From Arabidopsis thaliana (Eukaryota > Streptophyta > Magnoliopsida > Brassicales > Brassicaceae), in the NCBI RefSeq assembly GCF_000001735.4, contig NC_003071.7, positions 2,863,001 through 2,927,000 on the forward strand: 64,000 bases of DNA, read 5' to 3'. Positions 1 to 10,403 of the stretch are shown one piece after another. The position numbers and the translations under genes are program-made. Within the stretch, counting starts at the first letter, position 1, and every line of letters starts with the position of its first letter. The notes beneath the pieces were generated by a model. It did not search any database. It had not been told where the DNA came from and saw nothing but the letters and a program-made list of their open reading frames with translations.

Positions 1-449
1 TTAAGATATTCATCCATAGATTTATCACGTTTGCTAACATTTTGGAGGCGTCTTTGCAGCTCAAATAACCTAGAGGAGGAAACCCTATTAAAGTGGTTTG
101 CTACAGAGATCCATACCTCATGAGAAGTGTTGCAGTTGACCACAACACTGAGAATATCTTCTAAGAAAGAACCAAGGAGCCAGGATTTGACAACTCGATC
201 TGTCTTGAACCAGGTGTAGTACTCAGGATTGGGTGAAGCCGATGTTGACCCATCAATGTCTGAAACAACGCTGGTTTGGCTTGGTGCAGGAATCGAGCCT
301 GTGACAAAACCCAGAAGCCCTTGACCATCAAGAAAAGATTCGAACTGAGATTTCCAGAGAATATAGTTCTTGGCAGTAAGAGTGACGGTGACACAATTTG
401 AAATATTGAGAGAAGGAACAGAGTAGAGTTCCATGGATCTATGTTCCAT
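1..449 (-). CDS. Copia-type retrotransposon gag, N-terminal part (runs off the left edge)
   Basis: A minus-strand frame is open from an ATG at 449 to the window edge, giving about 149 residues. It starts MEHRSMELYS and contains the copia gag signature: a segment around NYILWKSQFESFL followed by WFKTDRVVKSWLLGS and a VWISVANHFN-like block. This is the retrotransposon gag / UBN2 type of domain that in family members forms the virus-like particle. A second in-frame ATG lies at 434. The frame begins only three bases downstream of a tRNA-Met primer-binding site, which fixes it as the 5' gene of a copia element transcribed leftward. No stop or frameshift is seen in the visible part; the rest of the element lies outside. 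Confidence 0.85.
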   Translation of the reverse strand, partial: MEHRSMELYSVPSLNISNCVTVTLTAKNYILWKSQFESFLDGQGLLGFVTGSIPAPSQTSVVSDIDGSTSASPNPEYYTWFKTDRVVKSWLLGSFLEDILSVVVNCNTSHEVWISVANHFNRVSSSRLFELQRRLQNVSKRDKSMDEYL

Positions 450-451
450 GA

Positions 452-463
452 GCTCTGATACCA
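452..463 (-). other. Copia primer-binding site (initiator tRNA-Met)
   Basis: Read on the minus strand this is TGGTATCAGAGC, the classic plant copia primer-binding site complementary to the 3' end of initiator tRNA-Met. The identical 12-mer occurs in the complete copia element at 39,487. It sits directly inside the presumed 5' LTR and just upstream of the gag start. Confidence 0.9.
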
Positions 464-872
464 TGAAGGCAAAAGCAATGCTTTAGGTTTTCATTGATAA
501 TACTCTCTTAACTTTACAAAAGATGATGGGGTTTTGTTTATATACAACAAGAGAGACATAGCTAAAACCCTAGAGAGAAACGACAGGTGTCACACATCAA
601 GCTGGACTCTCTGAATCAAGGGTCAGGAACCTGTTCTCAAGCTTGATGTTGAAAGCCTTTTCCGTACTGAGATTAGGTGAACTTGTCTTGAGGTTGCCAG
701 CTCTGTTCTTGTCGTTACTTGGAGAAGATGACCGTTGCTTCCAAGTTTGTGTTGTGGGCTTCTTGGGCCTGCATTGGGCTTTCATTTGTTTCTTTGCTGA
801 GTTCAGAGAAACTGCAGAGTTTTGAGGCTTCATTACTTGAATTGTGTTGATAATTCCCAAAGTCTTGTTTCA
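464..872 (-). mobile_element. Putative 5' LTR of the left-edge copia element
   Basis: The stretch next to the primer-binding site begins TGAAGGCA on the plus strand, so the minus-strand LTR ends ...TTCA. On the minus strand it carries a TATA-like TATATAAAC around 531-547. The outer boundary near 872 is inferred from a TG start (TGAAACAAG) just before a TTTGGGAATTATCAACAC segment that resembles copia LTR starts. No second LTR or target duplication is visible because the element leaves the window, so the outer edge is tentative. Confidence 0.55.
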
Positions 873-939
873 TGATTCATCTTCTTTACTGTAAAGAAAT
901 GAAAAATGTTCCTTTCTGATATTATATATTCACAAAATT

Positions 940-1400
940 CTGACATTTTTGACTCTTTTCATTTCGTAGATTTAATTTCGATTCTCCTCCAAAGATCCAT
1001 CTCATATTCTCTGATGTTCCGGTTACTCCGGGTAAACTCATGAACCTTGCATCATCTTCTTTGTCTCTGAGTATAAATATTAATTTTTCTGTGCTGTCTT
1101 GTTATGCATTTTCATGCCACGTCAAAATACTGTCACCATTTGGATATAGCACTCGAAAGTTGGTACTTTTTGTTGCTTTATCAATCATTGCATGAGAAAC
1201 TTCAATTATAAGTTTGGGTGGAAGAACTTGAAGATGGCTTGATCCGGCAGGGTCTTCTTGGCATTTTGGTTCATTGGCTCGGTAGTTTTTGATATTTTCT
1301 CGCCCAAACGTCTTTAGATAAATGTTACTTGCTGGATCAATTTGAGTTGGGCTAAATCTTCCAGTTTTGTTCGATATGATCGGTTTAGAACTCTAGGAAT
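940..1400 (-). pseudogene. Unidentified decayed protein-coding remnant
   Basis: One minus-strand frame stays coherent for about 150 codons with only two internal stops: a TAG near 1393 and a TAA near 1109. The translation includes SSKPIISNKTGRFSPTQ, then SSHLQVLPPKLIIEVSHAM, NFRVLYPNGDSILTWHENA and, after the second stop, RFMSLPGVTGTSENMRWIFG. The composition looks like a real protein rather than translated AT-rich spacer. I do not recognise the family; a faint resemblance to plant B3 domains (LPPKLI...NFRVLY) is not enough to name it. An overlapping 60-residue frame at 1314-1496 may be the preceding segment after a frameshift. Confidence 0.3.
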
Positions 1401-1499
1401 AGGAACACGAAGAGAAACATCTTCTCTTCTGTTTTCTTTGCCCATGACATCATCGTTTACAACGTACATGTTGATAATGTGATGATAGTTTAACAACGG

Positions 1500-2600
1500 G
1501 AAGAAGTTATATTTACTCTCATATTTTGTTCAATATACATAGGACATATATATATACACAAGGTGGACATAATCCTAATTAATTACAAGAGAATATTTTA
1601 GTAGTAATGATAGGAGAAATCATAGGGATTGGTAATTGATTTGAATATGCTCTTTCCTTCTATACATGTTTCATCATCAATATACACGAAGCCCTCGGCA
1701 ACAAATCATCTCATAAGAAAGCGAAACTGAGAATCAATAAGAAAACAGAACATGAAGCAAAACAGAGAAGCAAACAAAACCGAATCGAGAGTTGAGACAC
1801 ATATGGGGCAAACCGAGTACCCCAAAAGCAAGAAACAAACAGCCATTTTACACATGTTTTCATTAGTGTAATAATTTAACATAAATTAGAAGTATCTAAT
1901 CTCTAACCCCACACCTCACAGACACAATGTCGCCGTTGAGACAAGAGAGAACAGCACGACCAAGTGTGAAGTATGAACAATGTATTAATTCCTCACTTTA
2001 TAACGACGCCGTTTAAGACTTTTTCAAGACACCATGCCATACTAAGCATTAGAGTTAATAATATAAGAAAAAAATACACGAGGGTAAGGGTAATTAATCC
2101 ATTTTAAGCTGTCTAAAATTTTCTAAATGTTTATAAAATAAAATAAAAAACAATATGGAATTTGTTTTGGGAAAATTGAACCAATTTTATTAAAGAAATT
2201 GCACATTAATTTTTTCTAAGACCCTTTTGTATTTTTCTTGGTTTCTAAATGGTGGTGTTTTTGTATATGCACACTCCACTTGAAATTATTCAGTTATTGA
2301 ACAGTTTCTAACTTAAAATTTGAATTAGTTTTCTTTATTTTAAGAAATATACGTCATACAATGATCAATACACTAAGAAATAAGTCCATACCAAAAAAAA
2401 ATAAGTTATAAGAAATATACTATTGATGTATATATATAATTTGTTTATTGATCCTATAGGGTGGTTGAATTGATGGAGATTTATGAGGTAGACAGGCAAG
2501 AGATGATGAGATTGATTCATGAATAACAATATGCGCATGAGGGAAGAAGAATATATATTAAACAAGATATTAGATAATATTGGGAGTTCAAGATTAGAAC
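1500..2600. other. AT-rich intergenic DNA, no gene seen
   Basis: No open frame with protein-like composition, RNA gene or clear terminal repeat was found. It is rich in A/T runs and short TA-rich tracts. Confidence 0.6.
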
Positions 2601-2654
2601 TCTCTATGATGAAAGCACAATAAGATCAATAGTCAAAGAGATTACATCAGGTAT

Positions 2655-2860
2655 TAGTGGCTCCATTACCGCTCAGGACAGGGACTCACTTGATGAGAAG
2701 TCTGGATTTTCTTTCTTAAATTGTAAGATTGATGTAACTGGGAAGGTGTGGCTTGAGAGACCCTAAAGAGCCTAAGCAACTGTGGTTTTCTCTCAAACTT
2801 ACATGTCTCAAGTCATCTCTACCGATGGATGGAATGACTGGGGAATCTGACCTAAGACAA
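2655..2860 (+). pseudogene. Pectin methylesterase (pectinesterase) pseudogene fragment
   Basis: The plus frame reads SGSITAQDRDSLDEKSGF, FSFLNCKIDVTGKVWLERP, stop, RA, stop, ATVVFSQTYMSQVIS, TDGWNDWG. This is the C-terminal half of a plant pectinesterase: the ITAQ-R block, the G(F/Y)SF-NC-I block, the GR-W-GRPWR-Y block (here decayed to KVWLERP* RA*), and the (V)VFS-TYM...GW-DWG block. Active enzymes de-methylesterify cell-wall pectin. Two in-frame stops near 2763 and 2772 fall exactly in the conserved GRPWRAY segment, and upstream exons with the catalytic Asp residues are absent. It pairs with a second, separate fragment at 3712. Confidence 0.8.
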
Positions 2861-3283
2861 GTAAGTGTAGTAACTTTCATTGCAAGTCATATACTACATA
2901 ATCTAAATTATGCTGAAATGGGTTTTGTTTTCATTAAGACTAATGATGTATAACGTGTAATACTACGATGTCCTTAACGTCTAGATTTTTGAGCTAAAAA
3001 GATCAAATGAACTTGGTATAAGGTCTTTGTCAAAGAAATAATAGTTTGTAATGTATTGATCATAGCATAACCAAGTTTAGAATGAGAGAGTAAGAGTAGC
3101 TATACTAGAGCCTTTGCCTTTTTCTTCACAACATTAAAACTTGAAGAAATCTTAACTTATTGACTAAGTAGTGAGGAAAGAGTAGTTATCACTAATGCCT
3201 AATTGGGCAGATTGTAAGTAGCTCTATTAACTTCTCTCCTTCTTGTCCCTTTAAGATGAAAACTCCCTTAATCAAGCAAGTAC

Positions 3284-3360
3284 AAGCAATTTTTAAGCAA
3301 ATGTTAAGCATTTTTTGAGCAAATGTTAAGCATTTTTTGAGCAAATGTTAAGCATTTTTC
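3284..3360. repeat. 22-bp tandem repeat, about 3.5 copies
   Basis: The unit AAGCATTTTTTGAGCAAATG plus TT recurs with a period of exactly 22 bases, starting at 3306, 3328 and 3350, after a diverged first copy at 3284. The two middle units are essentially identical, which suggests recent slippage or unequal exchange. Confidence 0.9.
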
Positions 3361-3711
3361 TGCTTTTTTAATATAAGTTATGAACATTTACACCATGTGG
3401 AGTGGCATAGTCGTGTTCTACCATAGACTGATTCAAGTGACATAATTAGATTTTTTTTTACTTTTGTATAGTTTGGTAATAATGTAGGTTTTTAAATAAG
3501 ATTTTTTCAAACAAAGTTTATTGAAAAACAAATACTTAAAAACACAATGTGTGCTTTTATTTAAATATTTTATTAGAATATAACAAAAATAAAAACTTAA
3601 GATGAGTGTTAAAAGCATCTTGATCATTGTACAAGATACCAACTCTCATAATAAATACATGTAAAAGTCATCAATTGAACGAACGGAATTCATTTTCGTG
3701 AATTGCAAAAT

Positions 3712-3825
3712 TAAAGGAAGCATGGAGATCTTATGCAAATGTTGTCTTCTCCAAGACATATATGTCTAGAGTTATATCTTTTGATGGGTGGAATGACATG
3801 GGAGATCACAAGACACGAAGGTTAG
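3712..3825 (+). pseudogene. Second pectin methylesterase exon fragment
   Basis: The plus frame gives [35 protein letters not shown], again the pectinesterase block (R)[13 protein letters not shown]...GWNDMG. It is a different copy of the exon seen at 2760-2860: [11 protein letters not shown] versus VVFSQTYMSQV. There are no stops inside this short piece, but no other exon is visible. Two PME fragments 850 bp apart suggest a tandem PME pair that has decayed, or a segmental duplication of one exon. Confidence 0.75.
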
Positions 3826-4640
3826 TCAACATAAATCACAATGAACAGATTAATAGGAGTGTGTATTACTGACTTAATTGAGTTGATTTTTTAGGACTGT
3901 GTATTACGGAGAGCATCGGTGCTACGTATCATTAGCATCAATTCTTTTCTTCTTTTTATCAAATATATATACAACTATAGTTATAATTGATAATGCAACA
4001 TAACTTACTAATATAATTAATTCAGAAATATAAGAATAAACGTGGCTCATAAGAAATGAAAGAAATTGTTGTTTGAAATACCAAAAGCATTTGTATGAAA
4101 CAAAAATCTTCCGTACTTTTTGGGTTGTAATTAATATATCATTAGGATTTCTGCAGTTCTAGAAATTCGCAATCTACAAATAATTCCAATTGACGACCAA
4201 CTTTTTTTTAGTGTGTTTTTGAATTCATTCTAGTCATGAGTAAACTCATATTAAGAAAAAAAGAATATATGGTCTATGATTTTATTTTACTGGAACTCTT
4301 TTATTTTATTTTATTTTTAACAGGTCAGATTTAGATGGAAGAGATCTATAATCCTATATTAAACATAATACTATTAAAATAACAGAGCTATTAAAACTTT
4401 AAATCTCTTCTATTTGTAGAAAATCACAATCATGTTTTTAGTCTCGTCTTTATATTTGTAGAAAATCACAATCATGTTTTCACAAGAAAAAAATCACAAT
4501 CATGTTCATGTGGATGAAAGATATTGCTTGTGTGCTTTGTATTTCTTTCCTTTAAATTACCATATCTGACGTAGTCTATTAAAAAATTTAATTCACCTTA
4601 ATTTATAAACATCATAAAAATGGTAATTTCATTTATCTTA
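3826..4640. other. AT-rich intergenic DNA with short dispersed repeats
   Basis: No gene seen. Around 4410-4505 the string AAAATCACAATCATGTT occurs three times, twice preceded by ATTTGTAG, indicating small local duplications. Confidence 0.5.
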
Positions 4641-4875
4641 TATAATGATCTTGCATGATTCAAGAAAATTTTCATTTAGGTTCGCGAGAGAAAACGTATT
4701 CTAGAAAAGTGGCAAACTCGGTGTCCATATATTGTGGTGGATTATGTTCATCGACGAGCTTTGGTGATGGCTTCACGACGGATATCAAGGGAAAGCTTTG
4801 CATCGACGCCACTGATCTCCTAGGCTTTGTGGAATTCACCAATACTCTATGTAGAACGCTTTTGTACCTCCTGTT

Positions 4876-6748
4876 TAGGGGTGTCAAAATCGGTTAAGAT
4901 TCATGGGTCAACTCAACTCAACCCATGAACCATAATGAGTTAAATTTTTTGATTCAAATGAGTTGATAAATCAAATGAGTTAAAGGTCAATTGATTTGAT
5001 GAATAAAATATCTACAGAGAATAAACAAAAAATAGTTAGTTTTGTAGAAATGTTTTAGATCAATATCCCCTTATTATTAAAAGGGAAGTACAAATTGAAA
5101 AATGGTTTAATTTGTGATCAATTTCAATTTTAATTTTGGATTTTGTATATTATTAATCAAAGTCGTCAATGGTAATTTGGTCATCACACTATATTTTTTA
5201 AACAAACTATATTTCAACTTTAAATAATGATCCTTTAACACACTATATTCAATACTTATCACCTATTTATTATTTTTCAAAGATTTCAAAAAAACTAAAT
5301 ATAAAAAATCAATCTAAAATAAACCAAATATATAGTTATTAATTTAAGACATTTTTTATTAAAAATATTATGTTGGTAAACAATATTAAGAGCTTGCGAA
5401 TCAATTAGTGGAGCGGATTAGAATTTACATTAATTCGTAATTCTGCATATGAAAAACATTTATACTTAAAAATCAATACGGTAAAATCTTACATATTCAG
5501 GATATTATTTAAACTAACAAAATACGGTAAAATCACACATATTCAGGATATTATTTAAACTAACAATCTTAATTGTCCATTAAGACTTTCCAAATCAAAA
5601 AGCAATAATAACGTAATGATAATAAAATCTGATTTAATTAAAACATTCATGAATAACATTCCTAAACTAATGTTTACTGCAAACTGAATTCTAGAAGTTT
5701 CCATATCATATAATTCGAAACATTTCTCAGCAAGCCAAAGAGTAAAATTTGTTTTACAAACAAAATATTTCTTTATAAAATCACTAAACGTCACTTCATC
5801 TTCACTATATAAGAGCATGTCATTCTACTTAAACGAAATATCATTATACTAACCCCGATTCAGTTTCATTTGTTTAATTCATTTTTTAAATAATGAAAAT
5901 CATTTATAATTTATAAAACTTTAGTTTCAGATTGTTTCTTACATTTGTTTTTAATATTTATGCATGTAGTGTGATGTGCGAAGATGATAATATAGACGCA
6001 CACATGATTTCATTGAGGTATTTGTTCATATTTTTTTCTATCAAGCTTTAATTGAAATGTTAATTTTTATAACTAATCTTTATATTTTGCTTATAGATCA
6101 TTCTCATAATACAAACATATTAGGAGAAGGATACTTCATTTCCGAGTACAACGCATGATGATAATATGATTCTATTCTTTGTAAAACAATTTCAAATGAT
6201 CACAAATCTAATCAGTTCTTTGTTGAAAACAGTTTACACATTCCATCATTATTTTATTGGATTGTACATAGTCTAACATTTGATTTTTTAATCCATCAAT
6301 TTTTCATGTGTTTTTTTGAGTTTTGTTTTGTTGATATATATACTTAAAATATATATGTCAACAAATTTACATGACAATTGTTTTTTATATTATAAGAAAT
6401 AATAAATATGGAAATAAATCTTCAAAAATTATTTTACAAAATTATTAAAAATTTGGTCAATATCTAATAACATATTGTAAAAAAAAAATTTAGATTTATG
6501 AATAATTTCGTTTTTGGGTTTTGCTAAAATTTAAGGAATGATCTGATGGAAGATTTCTGGGTCATTTTTTTTATAAAAAAATCGACCTGCAAAAGCGGGT
6601 TAAAATTAGTATTTATTTGATAGAGAATGAGTAAAATGGAATTGTGAATGACCTTTGACTCATCTAAATTAATAATTACAATACTAAATTGGAGCGTAAT
6701 ACGGGTTAAACTAAATTCTATAATTCTAATACTATTTTGACAACTCTA
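4876..6748. mobile_element. Non-autonomous TIR DNA transposon (hAT-like ends)
   Basis: The left end TAGGGGTGTCAAAAT (4876-4890) and the inverted right end TAGAGTTGTCAAAAT (6748-6734) match at 13 of 15 positions. TAGGGGTGTCAAA-type termini are typical of hAT elements. The element lies inside the dioxygenase pseudogene, right at its last exon. The 8-bp flanks (CTCCTGTT and CAAGTGTG) do not make a convincing target duplication, so exact ends or family could be off. No transposase frame remains; the interior is AT-rich. Confidence 0.6.
5475..5568. repeat. Two-copy 46-bp tandem duplication
   Basis: The segment ATACGGTAAAATC...ACATATTCAGGATATTATTTAAACTAACAA is present twice with a 46-bp period (second copy from about 5522), differing by few bases. 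It lies inside the AT-rich TIR element. Confidence 0.85.
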
Positions 6749-7429
6749 CAAGTGTGAGAGAAAAATCTGAAACACTATATTTAAAACTATTTTGACATGC
6801 TAATCACTTATCAATGTCAATCTCTAAACAACCTAAAATTAACTATTTTGTGGTGAATTGCTACTTGCTAGCGTAAGTCTTTTAGATATTTGTTTTTTAT
6901 GAGAAATGATTTGCTTTGTAAGTGTTTTTACTTACGGATTTAACAAAATTGGAATATTTCATTATCTATTTCTATCCCTCAAATAAAAAAAAACACTTCA
7001 TGAAAGTGATTAATTTATTAAATAAAGTAATTAAAATAATTTTATAAACAAGAAAAGATAGAAGAAAATGTTTAAAACCTATAAAAATTAATATACCTCG
7101 AGATGATCGCTTGACGACAAAAGAGCCAGGAATGGGATCAACGGTGACCCACTCGTCACGGTATAGAATCTGAAGGCCTTCGACGTCGTCTTGAAGGAGA
7201 AGAGTCAAGAAGCCGTAGTTTGAGGGCGTCAGCTCTGGCTCCGGACACGGTGGATAACAGTTCACCACCACTACTTGACTTCCCTTTTCCAACTCCTCCG
7301 CCGCCTCATCACCGCCATCAATTTCAAGACTTTCGAAGATGGCTTTGACCATCATTTCGAACATCTCTTAGCGTATGTAGCCGCCGAACTCCTGTTTTCA
7401 TTTTTTATTCGTATAAAAGTGAGTTGCGG

Positions 7430-8347
7430 GAATTTTCCAACCTAAACTATTAACAAGCTCATTGTAACAACCATCTTTTTAATATTTCTGAAAAAACATC
7501 ATTTATTTTAGGATTCATCCAAGAAAATACGCCTCCAATTGAACCAGTCATTAAACCGGGTTTAACCACAAAATTGCATTTACTATTCCGCGATTACGAT
7601 TACCCACATAAGTAATCACGACCCGTCTTGAGATTACCCACATAAGTAATCACGACCTGTCTTGAAACGACGTCGTTTCACCTTTGTTTTATTTCCAAAA
7701 AAAACCAAACCGATGTCGTTTGGTCGGGCATCATTGTTCGACCGATTGAAAAATTAGGGTTCTTGAGAGAAAAGGGGAAAAAGGGAATTTTGGGATTTCT
7801 GTTTTTTTTTTGAAATTATGTCATTCTGGTATGGGTCTTCGTCGAGTTATGAACATAGGGAAGATTTAGTGTATCAGAGTGACCCAGATGATCCTGATTT
7901 TGAGGGTCCGGAGAGTGGGAGTGAGGTCGAAACGGCGGACGGTGGAAGTAAAAGTGGCGATGAGGGAGACGGAACACCAGCATTTCGATGTGCCAGACTT
8001 GAAGCAGACGAGTAGTAGCTCGTGGTGCTCATCGTTTCTTCAATTTCAGAAGTGAATATGAACCCTAAACCTCAAATCGATTTTGATTATAAACACAAAG
8101 AAAATAACGTCATTTTTGGGTAATTTTGGGAATAAAACCAATGAAGGAAACGACATCGTATCGAAACGGGTCGTGGGTAATTATGTGGGTAATCGTAACG
8201 TGAAACAGTAAACACAAATTTATTGTTTAACATGGTTTAGTGAGAAATTTGTTTATTTCAGAAATATTAAAGTTGATGGTTATTTTCTTAGAGGAAAAAA
8301 GTATGGGAGAAACGATGAGTTTGTAAATAGTTTAGGTTGGAAAATTC
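7430..8347. mobile_element. Fold-back MULE-like element with about 250-bp inverted repeats
   Basis: The left end GAATTTTCCAACCTAAACTA (from 7430) is matched in inverse at the right end (to 8347). The similarity extends inward on both sides: TTTAATATTTCTGAAA, then ATTACGATTACCCACATAA, CACGACCCGT, and ACG(A/T)CGTCGTTT-like blocks. So 7430-7690 and 8100-8347 are long imperfect inverted repeats around a short centre. Long terminal inverted repeats starting G(A)AATTTTCCAAC are typical of Mutator-like elements in Arabidopsis. I could not find a 9-bp target duplication. The element truncates the dioxygenase pseudogene exon and holds a small acidic ORF in its core. Confidence 0.75.
7818..8015 (+). 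CDS. Small acidic ORF in the core of the fold-back element
   Basis: A 65-codon ATG frame with strikingly protein-like composition: MSFWYGSSSSYEH, then DLVYQSDPDDPDFEGPESG, SEVETADGGSKSGDEGDG. It is very rich in D, E, G and S (low-complexity acidic) with an aromatic N-terminus. The stop is TAG at 8013. It lies between the two inverted repeats, so it is either an ORF belonging to the transposon or a captured gene fragment; I do not recognise a domain. The 5' sequence (TTAGGGTTCTTGAGAG) resembles a plant 5' UTR. Expression is unproven. Confidence 0.4.
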   Translation: MSFWYGSSSSYEHREDLVYQSDPDDPDFEGPESGSEVETADGGSKSGDEGDGTPAFRCARLEADE

Positions 8348-8680
8348 AGGCAACCCTATTTATAGATTCAAAAGCTGCCACTTAAATATCTATATTTTTA
8401 AATAAATTTAGTAACCGCCCTCGCCCTAGTCATCTCTAATAAGGAAAAATGGGCAAAGAAACTCATCTTTGTCAAAAGCATTTTAAAACGTGTAACATTT
8501 ATGTATATGGTTAAAACTCTAACATTTTTCTCATTTTTTTTATTAAGAAAACATAATCTCCTTCAATTTCTTCTCCTTAATTCTTCCATTAATATTAATT
8601 AAGAGTAGTCCATTCTATCTCACTTTAAACAATGATATTAATGTTGTTAAGGAAAAAACAATATTCATCCTTGAAATTTG
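8348..8680. other. Short AT-rich spacer, no gene seen
   Basis: No supported feature between the fold-back element and the copia remnant that hosts the Athila insertion. Confidence 0.5.
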
Positions 8681-8689
8681 TCAATGGAA

Positions 8690-8822
8690 ATACATTTAAT
8701 TTTGTAGAAACTAATAGTGTAAATGAAAAAACTATCTCTTGAGTCTTCCTCAATCATTTTGTCTCTTGAACGTAGACAATAGGATCTCCAATGTTGCTAA
8801 GTAAGGTTTCCACCAAGTGGTG
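8690..8822 (-). pseudogene. Old copia element remnant, 3' end (left half of a split copy)
   Basis: On the minus strand the sequence reads HHLVETLLSNIGDPIVYVQETK then stop, the usual extreme C-terminus of one group of copia polyproteins (GGNP...GDPIV-type tail). It continues directly from the RNase H segment at 19,411-19,690 once the Athila element between them is ignored. Heavily decayed. Confidence 0.6.
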
Positions 8823-10390
8823 TAATAAGCAGGTTTTTTAGGCCTACTTATTTGCTGAAGGGTGTGAGGTTCAGTTTAATTCCCCTACAAACACTAACAT
8901 ATCGATGCAGCTATACGGGGTATCAATCCAGTCCACTGTTATTGCTACCAATCAAGATGTGTACAGAAGCAACTAAGTCAAACCAGATTATAATGATGGT
9001 GAGTTTCTAGTAACAATCCTAGGTCAGGAATCAAACACGAAAATGAGAACTTTAAGAGCCCTACTCGATCATTGGGTCCAGTAGAACCAACAGGCAACAA
9101 AATTAAGTAACTAAAATGCAATCAACAGAGGATACAAATAACAGGTACATAAAAGTGCAATCAACAGGGGATACAAATAAATCTAATAGAAGTTCTAAGG
9201 ATGGATTCATTGATAAGGGCAACTCTCGGGTTCATCAGATGGCTAACAGGTAAAAGGTAGATACCCTTGACGATAGATTCAAAAACTGGGTCAATCCACT
9301 GTCGTGACAAAGACCGCCATAACACTACCACTTCCTAATCTCAATTGTCGTTGATGAAACATAGCAGAGCAGGGTTTAAGAAACAATCTACCAAAGCCAA
9401 TAAGCAGACAAGCCAATGTCTTGGTCGAGTCTACAAATCTCTGGAATTCGTAGATCTGACATCAATTTGAACGTCTTTTGTACGCTGGACGTCTATGATC
9501 GAATCTCCACATTAGCCAGCGAAAACCGCATAGGGGCCAAGAGAATCCAGAAGGGTTCTAACCTAATCTTAACCACCTAACTAACCTAGAGATTACCCTA
9601 ATCTAATCCATCCTCAAGAACACAAACCCAGAAATTACTCAAATCATATCAAAATGTAGATCTAAACAAGCTAAACAACTTTACCAAAACAACTAAATGC
9701 AAAAACAAAATAGATTAAGAGTAATTAAGTTTTGAAGATTCATAAACAGAAAGAAAACTAAAGGATAAAAGCTAGATCCTTTGGACAAATCCCAAAGTGA
9801 TGTGTTTATAGTAAAATGTTGAAACCATAGATTCACTAGAAGACAAGAGACTTGAGGCGGTTTAGACCGATACTTGATCTTGGGGATCGAGTAAAGAGGA
9901 TGCTGCAAAGTTTGCGCCTTTGTGTCTATGCTCCGAGTGATCAATTGGTCGAGTAGATGCATCTTCCTCTCCTATCCGTATGCTCCGATGTTTGGTTGAG
10001 TGGGGAATGAGGAGGATCCGAAGTCGCTTTGATAAATCAACAAGTCTTGTAGAGTGGGTCACCCTTGGTCGAGTAGAGGATCGAGTAGGAGGGGCGAGTA
10101 GATCAATCTGCTGCTTCCACTGAGGCTGCCTTGATCGAGTAAGAGGATCGAGTGAACTAAAGCCTCCTCTGTAGCTGCCTAGATCGAGTAAAGAGGTCGA
10201 GTATAATCCTTTTAAGCTCCTTCTGCACCTGAAAACACACCAAAACATGCAATGTGTATGCAAGATGATCCTAAATGCCTAAGTATGCAAAATAAGCTAA
10301 AATGGTGCAAAATGATATGATACAATGAGCAAATGTAAAGCTAAATGATGATAAACACACACCTAAAATGAGTAAAATACAGTGTTATAA
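8823..10390 (-). repeat. Athila 3' LTR
   Basis: Direct repeat of 17,801-19,410. The outer end TAATAAGCAGG corresponds to TGATAAGCAGG in the other LTR and the inner end TTATAA to TTATCA, so both TG/CA termini are mutated here. It is shorter than the 5' LTR by about 40 bp. Confidence 0.9.
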
Positions 10391-10403
10391 ACTCCCCCAT
10401 ACT
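10391..10403 (-). other. Athila polypurine tract
   Basis: Minus-strand AGTATGGGGGAGT directly abutting the 3' LTR is the expected plus-strand primer for reverse transcription. Confidence 0.75.

Larger units (their letters stand above)
4645..7408 (-). pseudogene. 2-oxoglutarate/Fe(II)-dependent dioxygenase pseudogene, interrupted
   Basis: Two blocks of a plant DOXC-type dioxygenase lie on the minus strand. Block one (about 7408-7099) reads RSSAATYAKE, then MFEMMVKAIFESLEI, VNCYPPCPEPELT, YGFLTLLLQDDVEGLQ and DEWVTVDPIPGSFVV. The iron-binding PHSDYGFLT has lost its His and Asp (reads PSNYGFLT), and a small deletion after GSFVV shifts the frame just before a preserved GT donor. Block two (about 4887-4645) reads RYKSVLHRVLVNSTK, SFPLISVVKPSPKLVDE and FATFLEYVFSREPK, then a stop/frameshift followed by NFLES. 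A 1.9-kb TIR transposon separates the blocks and the N-terminal exon stops where a MULE-like element begins. Clearly non-functional. Confidence 0.85.

Noticed and set aside
597..860. 87-codon frame on the minus strand (MGIINTIQVMKPQN...)
   Set aside because: It lies wholly inside the putative copia LTR and has low-complexity composition; treated as chance coding in the LTR.
3284..3360. Possible CRISPR-like array
   Set aside because: Direct tandem units without spacers in plant DNA; a minisatellite.
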